Positions 53,464 through 62,459 of a stretch of 64,000 bases of DNA are shown here, one piece after another. A program made the position numbers and the translations under genes. The notes below the pieces were generated by a model. That model had not been told where the DNA came from, ran no database searches, and was given only the letters and a program-made list of their open reading frames with translations. Every line of letters starts with the position of its first letter. Position 1 is the stretch's first letter. The stretch lies in assembly GCF_004342915.1 (NCBI RefSeq), contig NZ_SLWL01000009.1, positions 62,001 through 126,000 on the forward strand, read 5' to 3'. Origin of the DNA: Camelimonas lactis. Lineage in GTDB: Bacteria > Pseudomonadota > Alphaproteobacteria > Rhizobiales > Beijerinckiaceae.

Positions 53464-54485
53464 TGCCCCAGCTGGCGCGCGGCCGCCGCGAGCGGCGTTC
53501 CCTCGACTACTGGCCCGGCTTCGTCGACGCCCTGTCGACGCTGGTGCTGGCCGTGGTGTTCATGCTGTCGATTTTCGCCGTGCTCCAGTATTACCTGGGC
53601 CAGGAGATCAGCGGCAAGGATTCCGCCCTGACCCGCCTCAACCGGCAGATTTCAGAGTTGACCGATCTGCTGGCGCTGGAAAAGTCCCGTGGCCGCAACC
53701 AGATGCTGGAGCTTGACCGGCTGCGCAGTTCGCTCGCGGCTCTGGACGCCGAAAAAAACCGCCTGCAGGGTCTGGCTGACGGCGCCGCCGGCGCGGCCGG
53801 CCGCCTTGGCGCGGTGACCGGCGAGCTGGACGCCCAGAAGCAGATTTCCGCCAAAGCCCTGTCGCAGGTTGAATTGCTGAACCAGCAGATGGCCGCCCTG
53901 CGCAGCCAGCTAGCGGCGCTGGAGCAGGCGCTGTCCGCCTCCGAAGCGCGCGACAGGGAAAGCCAGGCCCGCATCGCCGATCTCGGCAGCCGGCTGAACG
54001 TGGCGCTGGCCCAGCGCGTCCAGGAGCTGGCGCGCTACCGCTCGGATTTCTTTGGTCGCCTGCGCCAGATTCTTGGCGAGCGCGACGACATCCGCATTGT
54101 CGGCGACCGCTTCGTCTTCCAGTCGGAGGTGCTGTTCGACACCGGCTCGGCCACCCTCAGCCCGCGCGGCCACGCCGAGCTCGACAAGATCGCCAGCGCC
54201 ATCACCGAACTGACCCGCACTATCCCCGCCGACATTCCCTGGGTGCTGCGCGTCGACGGCCACACCGACGACCGGCCGCTGTCCGGCGCCGGGCAGTTCA
54301 GGAGCAACTGGGACCTGTCCGCCGCCCGCGCCATCGCCGTGGTGCAATATCTCGCCGGCAAGGGCGTGCCGCCCCAGCGCCTGCTGGCCGCCGGCTTCGG
54401 CGAATACCAGCCGCTGGAGCTGGGCGACAGCGACCAGGCCCGCGCCCGCAACCGCCGCATCGAGATGAAGCTGACGGAACGCTGA
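53463..54485 (+). CDS. MotB/OmpA-like peptidoglycan-binding partner
   Basis: 340 residues. One N-terminal transmembrane helix (residues about 16-40) starts SLDYWPGFVDALSTLVLAVV, where the Asp-Ala-Leu-Ser fits the MotB ion-path aspartate. Residues about 50-190 are coiled-coil. The C-terminal OmpA domain reads QSEVLFDTGSATLSPRGHAE, LRVDGHTDDRPLSGAGQF and NWDLSAARAIAVVQYLAGKG, with the peptidoglycan-binding Asp/Arg. One-base overlap with the MotA-like gene. The pair is found in many Hyphomicrobiales outside flagellar loci, where its role is not well known. Confidence 0.88.
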   Translation: MPQLARGRRERRSLDYWPGFVDALSTLVLAVVFMLSIFAVLQYYLGQEISGKDSALTRLNRQISELTDLLALEKSRGRNQMLELDRLRSSLAALDAEKNRLQGLADGAAGAAGRLGAVTGELDAQKQISAKALSQVELLNQQMAALRSQLAALEQALSASEARDRESQARIADLGSRLNVALAQRVQELARYRSDFFGRLRQILGERDDIRIVGDRFVFQSEVLFDTGSATLSPRGHAELDKIASAITELTRTIPADIPWVLRVDGHTDDRPLSGAGQFRSNWDLSAARAIAVVQYLAGKGVPPQRLLAAGFGEYQPLELGDSDQARARNRRIEMKLTER

Positions 54486-54492
54486 GGCATGG

Positions 54493-54521
54493 TCAGGAAA
54501 GCTGGAGCCTGCCTTTCCTGA
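54493..54521. repeat. Hairpin after the OmpA-like gene
   Basis: Arms TCAGGAAAG (54493-54501) and CTTTCCTGA (54513-54521), 11-base loop, between convergent genes. No T-run; it may work as a weak terminator. Confidence 0.5.
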
Positions 54522-54539
54522 ATGGAAGGGCAGGAGACG

Positions 54540-54583
54540 CCCAGGAGAAGTCCAGGAGAAGTCCAGGGGAAATCCAGGAAAAG
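54540..54583. repeat. Four tandem 11-bp repeats (TCCAGGAGAAG type)
   Basis: Units at 54540-54550, 54551-54561, 54562-54572 and 54573-54583; the first two are nearly identical and the last two differ by one to two bases. Located in the gap between the convergent OmpA-like and ABC exporter genes. Confidence 0.8.
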
Positions 54584-54686
54584 CCTAACGCCAGCCCGCG
54601 CCATGCGCGGCGCGGGACCGCGCATGTCCGGCGCGCCGGATCACCTGATCATCTGGCGTGCGCGATAACCGCCGGGAACGCCATCG

Positions 54687-56483
<1,797 letters not shown>

Positions 56484-56821
56484 GATCCACCCTGCCGGAA
56501 GCCGGCCATTTGCTGCAGTGCGCGTCGATAAGGCGCCCATCCGGGGCCACGCCAGGCGCGATCGCTTCGCCCCTGCGCCCACCCGGCGGCGCCGGAAATA
56601 CCGGCCCCGTATACACCCGAACCCCGGCGCGTGCGCAATCAGCGACAACGTGTCCAACGGCGGGACCGCCCGCAGCCTGGTTTTCCGCCATCCAGCAGGC
56701 TGGACGCGGCGATCCGGCGCCACTCCGCGCCGCATGGGTCAGGGCGGCCCCGTAGACACAGCCGCGCCCGGCGCGCGGCGACAAATCCGCGTTTCTGTGG
56801 GCCAGCAAGGGCGTCAACGCC
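56484..56821. other. Divergent intergenic region, ABC exporter / rpmE
   Basis: No convincing gene; GC-rich short open frames on both strands lack ribosome sites and conserved features. Promoter of the exporter must lie here but could not be fixed. Confidence 0.5.
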
Positions 56822-56850
56822 TTGTCAGCAGCCGCTCGCCAGGCTATAGG
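56822..56850 (+). promoter_or_regulatory. Promoter of rpmE
   Basis: TTGTCA (56822-56827), 17-bp spacer, TATAGG (56845-56850). The transcript would start near 56857, leaving a leader of about 65 nt that includes the hairpin described at 56889-56910. Confidence 0.65.
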
Positions 56851-56888
56851 AGCCGGCAATTCGGATATTTTCCAGATACGTAATCGCC

Positions 56889-56910
56889 TGCCCCGTCGTC
56901 GGGCGGGGCA
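56889..56910 (+). promoter_or_regulatory. Leader hairpin before rpmE
   Basis: Arms TGCCCCG (56889-56895) and CGGGGCA (56904-56910), 8-base loop, directly next to GAGG of the ribosome site and 14 bp before ATG 56924. Candidate for autogenous control by L31. Confidence 0.45.
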
Positions 56911-56923
56911 CGAGGATGTGGTT

Positions 56924-57154
56924 ATGAAGCCTGACACCCACCCCCAGTACCACACCATCAAGGTCGTGATGACCAATGGCACGGAATTCGTCACCCGCTC
57001 CACCTGGGGCAAGGAAGGCGACCAGCTCAACCTCGATATCGATCCGTCCTCGCATCCGGCGTGGACCGGCGGTTCGCAGCAGCTGATGGACCGTGGCGGC
57101 CGCGTGTCGCGCTTCACCAACAAGTTCGGCGGCCTGAGCTTCGGCAAGAAGTAA
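56924..57154 (+). CDS. rpmE: 50S ribosomal protein bL31
   Basis: 76 residues from ATG 56924 (GAGG upstream; the longer open frame runs through the leader). Opens [18 protein letters not shown], then [19 protein letters not shown] and [21 protein letters not shown] with the family's 'hpfytG.q...d..GRv.rF' signature, ending KFGGLSF. No cysteines are present, so this is the zinc-free type. Sits on the large subunit and bridges to the small one. Its own promoter and terminator bracket it. Confidence 0.97.
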   Translation: MKPDTHPQYHTIKVVMTNGTEFVTRSTWGKEGDQLNLDIDPSSHPAWTGGSQQLMDRGGRVSRFTNKFGGLSFGKK

Positions 57155-57175
57155 GCTCCGGTTCCGGATCACATG

Positions 57176-57204
57176 AAAAACCCCGGCTTTGCCGGGGTTT
57201 TTTT
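57176..57204 (+). terminator. Bidirectional terminator after rpmE
   Basis: Arms AAAAACCCCGGC and complement around a TTT loop (57176-57202), with T-runs on both strands. Ends rpmE, and could also end the DUF1465 gene on the - strand. Confidence 0.92.
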
Positions 57205-57220
57205 ATAGGCGCGGGCGTCG

Positions 57221-57274
57221 GGGCCAGGTGACCGCCTCGGGCCAAGTGACCGCCTCGGGCCAGGTGAGCCTCAG
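57221..57274. repeat. Three tandem 18-bp repeats
   Basis: GGGCCAGGTGACCGCCTC (57221-57238), the same with one change (57239-57256), and a partial copy GGGCCAGGTGAGCCTCAG (57257-57274). Non-coding; between rpmE and the DUF1465 gene. Confidence 0.8.
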
Positions 57275-57420
57275 GACGCACCCCGGCTCAGAAAGAGGAA
57301 GCGAAACGCGCCGCCCGGCCGGATTGTCGGTCCGACGCCGGCCTGCAGCGGGGAAGCCCCGGAAACAGCAAAGCGCCGGACGACGCCGGCGCTCTGGCAA
57401 AACAGCCTGGGCGGAGGCCC

Positions 57421-58017
57421 TCAAGCCCCCATCATCTGCCCCGGGGGATAGTCGCCATTGGCGTTGACCGCCGGCGGCGCCACGAGCCCGCGCGACGCCT
57501 TGCGCGGCGTCTGCGGCTGGCCGCTGAAGGCCGCCCGCAGCAGGCTGAGCTCCCGCCGCACCGGCGAGGGACGCGGCGCGTCGAGCGCCTCGCTGGCGTC
57601 AATGTGCAGGATACGCAATTCCAGACGCGCGGCGGCGCCGATCAGCGCGCCGAGTATCTCCGGCAGCATGGCGATGGTTTCGAGGGTCGGGGTCGGCTCC
57701 ACGAAACCCATGCTCTTGCGACGCTCGGCGTCGGCCTCCTCCGGCGTCATGTCGCCGTCGGCAACGGCCCGCCGCAGGATCAGCCAGCTCATCAGTCGCA
57801 TCAGCCGCGTCGTCAGGCGCATGCCCTCCTGGGCGTAGGCGTGGGCCGCCTCCGGCTCCAGCGACGCCGCGTCCCGGCGCCCAGCCCCGTCGAGATAGGC
57901 GGCGGTCTGCTCCACCAGGCTGTTGGCTTCGCTGAACAGGGCCACAAACCCCGGCGTGGTGGCGTAACGCGCGCCGAACGGCACAGGCGTGGCGACAGCT
58001 GACATGGTTGACGTCAT
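57421..58017 (-). CDS. DUF1465 protein, RcdA-like
   Basis: 198 residues from ATG at 58017-58015; ATG 58005 and TTG 58038 are also possible. Helical core: FVALFSEANSLVEQTAAYLD, EGMRLTTRLMRLMSWLIL, and ARRKSMGF-like (here AERRKSMGFVEP), followed by LPEILGALIGAAARLELRI. This pattern and length match DUF1465, the family of Caulobacter RcdA, an adaptor that helps ClpXP degrade CtrA. Last 40 residues are flexible. Whether it acts in CtrA turnover here is by family inference. Closing stop 200 bp from rpmE. Confidence 0.82.
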   Translation of the reverse strand: MTSTMSAVATPVPFGARYATTPGFVALFSEANSLVEQTAAYLDGAGRRDAASLEPEAAHAYAQEGMRLTTRLMRLMSWLILRRAVADGDMTPEEADAERRKSMGFVEPTPTLETIAMLPEILGALIGAAARLELRILHIDASEALDAPRPSPVRRELSLLRAAFSGQPQTPRKASRGLVAPPAVNANGDYPPGQMMGA

Positions 58018-58327
58018 CCCCGGCAAGATCCCCGGCAAGAAAATTCCGCCGCGCTCCGCCCGTCCATGCGTGTGGACGCTGCGAAACGCCGTTAGCAGGA
58101 CTTTAACCAGGCAAGACCACCGGGCCAGCTTTACCGTCCGTTAAGTTTAACAGGCGCTTTCTCTGGATGACGATGCAAAGCGCTTGCAGGCGCTAACCAG
58201 CCAACGACCAGCGCCCTGATACGCAAAAAAGTGCCCGCGGCGCGCGGGCATGGCGACGGTAGCCGGCGGCGCCGGCAACCCCAACGAACATCTGGCGCAA
58301 CCTGCGACCGCCCGGCCGCGCGACGCC

Positions 58328-58657
58328 TCAGCGGACGAGCTGCTGCGCCGCCGGGACGCCGGCCTGCGCGCGCAGGCGAACCGCCTCCGCTTCCAGCCGC
58401 TCCACCTGCTTGCGGTTGGCGCGGGCGGCGCGGCGATGGCGCCCCTGAACCAGCCAGGAAGCGAAACCGCCAAGCGCGACCCCGACGGCGACGGCGCCGA
58501 GCACAATCACATAAAGCGGGGCCGAAAAACCGACGCTGGGCGCGCCGGCGGCGAAGGGATCAAGCGAGAATGTCACCGGCGCCCGGTTGGCGACGGCAAT
58601 CAGCGCCAGAACGATGATCAGCGGCGCCAGCACCAGATATTTCACGAAAGTGGCCAA
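58328..58657 (-). CDS. LapA-domain (DUF1049) membrane protein
   Basis: 109 residues from TTG at 58657-58655, chosen because GGAGG lies 5 bases before it; the longer open frame to 58687 has no ribosome site. Two transmembrane helices: LVLAPLIIVLALIAVANRAP, which ends in NRxPVxFSLDPF, the family's hallmark, and LYVIVLGAVAVGVALGG. A C-terminal coiled-coil has RRAARANRKQVERLEAEAVR. LapA/LapB-type proteins in E. coli help control LPS assembly through FtsH; here only this part is visible. Confidence 0.85.
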   Translation of the reverse strand: MATFVKYLVLAPLIIVLALIAVANRAPVTFSLDPFAAGAPSVGFSAPLYVIVLGAVAVGVALGGFASWLVQGRHRRAARANRKQVERLEAEAVRLRAQAGVPAAQQLVR

Positions 58658-58736
58658 GCTTCCCTCCGAACAGGCGCTCCAGATCACAAGCCACCATAGC
58701 AGACGCCGGTCGCATAATCAGGTCAGGCCGGGCGGG

Positions 58737-59066
58737 TCAGCCCTGCGCCGCCGCCTTGACCTTGCCCTTGCCCTTGCCGGTGACCGGCGACTGGTTCAGG
58801 CGCACGCGCATTTCCTTGCCGGTCTTGAACACCGGCACCGCCTTCTGTTCAACCTCGACCGATTCGCCCGTACGCGGGTTACGGCCGACGCGGGCGTCGC
58901 GGGTCTTGACCGAGAAAGCGCCGAAACCGCGCAGTTCAACCCGGTCGCCACGCGACAGCGCCTGGGTGATTTCATCAAGAATGGCGCTCACGATGTTCTC
59001 GACGTCGCGCTGGTAAAGGTGCGGATTGTACTCCGCGATGCGCTGCACGAGTTCTGACTTGATCAT
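58737..59066 (-). CDS. ihfB: Integration host factor, beta subunit
   Basis: 109 residues from ATG 59066 (AGGGG upstream; GTG 59072 is in frame but has no spacing). Conserved HU/IHF blocks: [40 protein letters not shown], the beta arm [20 protein letters not shown] with the intercalating Pro, and [13 protein letters not shown]. The C-terminal 15 residues are Lys/Gly-rich. It bends DNA as a dimer with IHF alpha. Follows sppA by 127 bp on the same strand. Confidence 0.96.
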   Translation of the reverse strand: MIKSELVQRIAEYNPHLYQRDVENIVSAILDEITQALSRGDRVELRGFGAFSVKTRDARVGRNPRTGESVEVEQKAVPVFKTGKEMRVRLNQSPVTGKGKGKVKAAAQG

Positions 59067-59192
59067 GGACACACCCCTTGTATCGCGCCGGCGTCAGGGA
59101 GACGGCGCGCCGTCCCGACCTGCGCCCGGGCTGTTTGCATCATCAGACGCGCGGGCCGCCCTGCCGGCGGCCCCCCGCATCCCGGAAAACTG

Positions 59193-60149
59193 TCATTGAC
59201 CGGCCGGGCCGGTCCACAAGGCCAGCAGGCCGTCCATCTGCGCCCGGTCCAGCTGGCCGCGCTCCAGCGTGGTCGCCAGATTGCCGAAACCCGCGGCGCG
59301 GGCGATCCCGGCGCTGACGCCGGTGAGGCTGAAACCCATGCTCTGACGGCGACGCCACTCCCGCACCGGCAGATCCTTCGCCAGACCCCGGTTGGCCTCC
59401 ATCCACCGCACCGCGTCCTTTTCATCGCCGGTCTGGTCGATCAGGCGCAGTTGCAGGGCCTGGCGGCCCGTGAAAATCCGCCCATCGGCCACTTCGCCGA
59501 GCGCCGGTCCCTCCAGCTTGCGACGCGCCTGCACCAGGGCCCGGAACCAGGCGTAGGAATCACCAACCACCGCCGCCATCGCCTCCTTCGCGGCGGGCGA
59601 CGCCGGCTCGAACGGATTCGGCGCCGCCTTGAGCGGACTGGACTTGATCTCGTCCACCTTCACGCCAACGCGGTCAAGCAGGCCGGCGAAATTGGGAAAC
59701 TGCATGATGACGCCAATGGAGCCAACCAGCGAGGTCTGCCGGGCCACGATGCGATCGGCCCCCATGGCGGCGATATAGGCGCCCGACGCCCCAAGCGTGT
59801 TGATCACCGCCACCGTCGGCTTCTTCGCCGCCAGGGCGCGGATGGCGTTGTAGACATCTTCCGAGCCGGCGACGGTGCCGCCGGGGCTGTCGATGGAGAT
59901 CACCACCGCCTGGACGTTGTGGCTTTCGCCCACCTGCTTCAGCAGATCAAGGGTGGAGCGCGCGCCGGTGATCATGCCGCTGAGGCTGACCCGCGCCACA
60001 TGCCGCCCGCCGGGCAACCGGTCCCGCGCCGCCGCCAGGCCAACCGCCGCCACCGCGACGATGACGGCCAGAATGGCGAGCGCCCGCCAGCCAGTCAGGC
60101 GCCGGCGCAGGGCGCGCCGGTCGGTGAGCAGTTCGGCGTTCGACAACAT
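59193..60149 (-). CDS. sppA: Signal peptide peptidase SppA
   Basis: 318 residues from ATG at 60149-60147; ATG at 60197 is an alternative with a poor gap. One transmembrane helix (residues about 22-42). Catalytic Ser122 in LGASGAYIAAMGADRIVA and Lys174 in KSSPLKAAPNPF; their spacing of 52 is the same as in short Bacillus-type SppA. VVISIDSPGGTVAGSEDVYN is conserved. It cleaves leftover signal peptides in the inner membrane. ihfB follows on the same strand. Confidence 0.94.
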   Translation of the reverse strand: MLSNAELLTDRRALRRRLTGWRALAILAVIVAVAAVGLAAARDRLPGGRHVARVSLSGMITGARSTLDLLKQVGESHNVQAVVISIDSPGGTVAGSEDVYNAIRALAAKKPTVAVINTLGASGAYIAAMGADRIVARQTSLVGSIGVIMQFPNFAGLLDRVGVKVDEIKSSPLKAAPNPFEPASPAAKEAMAAVVGDSYAWFRALVQARRKLEGPALGEVADGRIFTGRQALQLRLIDQTGDEKDAVRWMEANRGLAKDLPVREWRRRQSMGFSLTGVSAGIARAAGFGNLATTLERGQLDRAQMDGLLALWTGPAGQ

Positions 60150-60334
60150 TTGCCAGGGCTCCACAGGTCTGCCGCTCCCGCGCGAACCGGAGCGCATGCC
60201 TCATTTGCCCGTCCCGGCGCGATCTGTCACCCAAAAAAGCGCAGAAATTACAGCGGGGGGAGGTTTTTCCTCGCTCACGATCGCCACGGCGGCGACCGCC
60301 AGCCCAGGGAACGGCCGGCGCCGCCCAAACGCGA

Positions 60335-60361
60335 ACGGCCAGGCTGCGGGAGCCTGGCCGT
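60335..60361 (-). terminator. Hairpin after rpsA
   Basis: Arms ACGGCCAGGCT (60335-60345) and complement (60351-60361), 5-base loop, 61 bp after the rpsA stop. T-run is weak (TCGCGTTT), so a moderate terminator. Confidence 0.6.
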
Positions 60362-60421
60362 CTGCGCGATCATGTCGCGACGGTCCCGAAGGCTGTCGCG
60401 ACGATGTCCTGCTTCTTCGTC

Positions 60422-62128
60422 TTACTTCTTCTCGTTGGCGCGACGTAGCGCGGCGCCGAGAATGTCGCCAAGCGACGCGCCCGAGTCGGACGAACCGTAG
60501 TTGGCGATCGCTTCCTTCTCCTCGGCCACTTCCAGCGCCTTGATCGACAGCTGGATGCGGCGGGCCTTGCGGTCGAACTGCACGACGCGGGCGTCGACCT
60601 TCTCGCCGGCGGCGAAGCGCTCGGGGCGCTGGTCGGCGCGATCGCGGGCCAGTTCGGCGCGCTTGATGAAGGAGGTCAGGTCGCTGTCGGCGATCTTCAC
60701 TTCCAGACCGCCGTCCTTGACCTCGAGCACCTCACAGGTGACCACCTGGCCGCGACGCAGTTCGCCAGCGTCAACGAAGGGGTCGCCGGCAAGCTGCTTG
60801 ATGCCGAGCGAGATGCGCTCCTTGTCAACGTCGACGTCAAGAACCTGGGCGCGCACGACGTCGCCCTTCTTGAACTCTTCGATGACCTGCTCGCCAGGGC
60901 GGTTCCAGTCGAGATCCGACAGGTGAACCATGCCGTCGACTTCGCCGTCGAGACCGATGAACAGACCGAATTCGGTCTTGTTCTTGACCTCGCCCTCGAC
61001 CTCGGAGCCAACCGGGTGCGCTTCGGCGAAAGCTTCCCACGGGTTCTGCAGGGTCTGCTTGAGGCCCAGCGAGATGCGGCGCTTGACCGGATCGACCTCG
61101 AGGATCTGGACGTCGACTTCCTGGCTGGTCGAAACGATCTTGCCGGGGTGGACGTTCTTCTTGGTCCACGACATTTCGGAGACGTGGATCAGGCCTTCGA
61201 TGCCCGGCTCCAGTTCAACGAACGCGCCGTAGTCGGTGATGTTGGTCACGCGGCCGGTGAGGCGCGACTCAACCGGATAACGCTGGGCGATGCCCTCCCA
61301 CGGATCGGCCAGCAGCTGCTTGATGCCAAGCGAGATGCGGTGCGTCTCGTGGTTGATCTTGATGATCTTGACCTGGACGTTCTGGCCGATGGTCACCACC
61401 TCGGACGGATGGTTGACGCGGCGCCACGCCATGTCGGTGACGTGCAGCAGGCCGTCGATGCCGCCGAGGTCGACGAACGCGCCGTACTCGGTGATGTTCT
61501 TGACGACGCCCTCGATGACCTGACCTTCTTCAAGGTTGGCCACCAGCTCGGAACGGGCCTCGGCGCGCGTCTCTTCCAGCACGGTGCGGCGGGAAACGAC
61601 GATGTTGCCGCGACGGCGGTCCATCTTGAGGATCTGGAACGGCTGCGGCACGCCCATCAGCGGGGTGACGTCGCGAACCGGACGGATGTCAACCTGCGAA
61701 CGCGGCAGGAAGGCGACGGCGCCGTCCAGATCAACGGTGTAACCGCCCTTGACCTGGTTGAAGATGACGCCCTGCACCTTCTCGTTGTTCTCGAACGCGC
61801 GCTCGAGCTTGATCCAGCTCTCTTCGCGGCGCGCCTTGTCGCGGCTGATGACGGCCTCGCCGAGCGCATTCTCGATGCGCTCCAGGTAGACCTCGACCTC
61901 GTCGCCGACGGCGAGCGGCTGGTCGCGGCCAGGACCGTTGAATTCCTTGAGCGCCACACGGCCTTCGGTCTTCAGACCGATGTCGATGACGGCGACGTCC
62001 TTCTCGATCGCAACGACCGTGCCCTTGATGACCGAGCCTTCCTGGGCTTCGGACCGGCCGAAGGATTCTTCGAGCAGCGCCGCGAAATCTTCATGCGACG
62101 GCTGGTAGGCGGAGGAAACTGAAGACAT
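60422..62128 (-). CDS. rpsA: 30S ribosomal protein bS1
   Basis: 568 residues from ATG at 62128-62126 (AGGAG 5 bases upstream; the longer open frame is leader sequence). Six S1 domains: the first two are the ribosome-binding pair (GSVIKGTVVAIEKDVAVIDI; VQGVIFNQVKGGYTVDLDGA), and the other four carry the RNA-binding repeats such as GRVTNITDYGAFVELEPGIE and GVVKNITEYGAFVDLGGIDG. C-terminal Gly/Ser segment. It brings mRNA to the ribosome. Promoter and a leader with a palindrome lie upstream; ends at a hairpin. Confidence 0.98.
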   Translation of the reverse strand: MSSVSSAYQPSHEDFAALLEESFGRSEAQEGSVIKGTVVAIEKDVAVIDIGLKTEGRVALKEFNGPGRDQPLAVGDEVEVYLERIENALGEAVISRDKARREESWIKLERAFENNEKVQGVIFNQVKGGYTVDLDGAVAFLPRSQVDIRPVRDVTPLMGVPQPFQILKMDRRRGNIVVSRRTVLEETRAEARSELVANLEEGQVIEGVVKNITEYGAFVDLGGIDGLLHVTDMAWRRVNHPSEVVTIGQNVQVKIIKINHETHRISLGIKQLLADPWEGIAQRYPVESRLTGRVTNITDYGAFVELEPGIEGLIHVSEMSWTKKNVHPGKIVSTSQEVDVQILEVDPVKRRISLGLKQTLQNPWEAFAEAHPVGSEVEGEVKNKTEFGLFIGLDGEVDGMVHLSDLDWNRPGEQVIEEFKKGDVVRAQVLDVDVDKERISLGIKQLAGDPFVDAGELRRGQVVTCEVLEVKDGGLEVKIADSDLTSFIKRAELARDRADQRPERFAAGEKVDARVVQFDRKARRIQLSIKALEVAEEKEAIANYGSSDSGASLGDILGAALRRANEKK

Positions 62129-62290
62129 GCATGCTCCTGGAGCCCCTTGGGGCCCATGCGTCGACGGCTGGCGTTGGGTTCCGTTCCACCTGCGGCGATG
62201 CGGCCTGGAGGGCCGGATCTTCTGCCTTGCGGCAGGCCGACGCAATCAATTGAACCGCCGGCGGAAACGCACTGGCGAATGGCGAAAGCG

Positions 62291-62310
62291 GCGCATTCCC
62301 GGGAATGCGC
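62291..62310 (-). promoter_or_regulatory. 20-bp perfect palindrome in the rpsA leader
   Basis: GCGCATTCCC followed directly by GGGAATGCGC. It lies about 28 bp downstream of the predicted transcription start and 160 bp before the start codon, so it would form a stem in the RNA or bind a dimeric protein in DNA. Confidence 0.55.
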
Positions 62311-62344
62311 CCATACCTTGCCGCCATCATGCCAGATGGGCGCT

Positions 62345-62373
62345 GATATACGGTAAAACGCGCCCATCCACAA
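62345..62373 (-). promoter_or_regulatory. Promoter of rpsA
   Basis: On the - strand: TTGTGG (62373-62368), 17-bp spacer, TATATC (62350-62345). Transcript start near 62338 gives a leader of about 210 nt. Confidence 0.65.
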
Positions 62374-62459
62374 GCATCGCCGCCGACACCCACCCGCCGA
62401 CCCACCGACGCTGCGCGGCTTTTTGTGATTCGGGTCGCGCTCCTGACGTCGGGCCGGCC

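Noticed and set aside
52372-54485. Zorya-type defence system (ZorA/ZorB-like pair)
   Set aside because: The two proteins have a general MotAB-like architecture, but no zorC/zorD/zorE-type gene (helicase or nuclease) is adjacent; neighbours are housekeeping genes.
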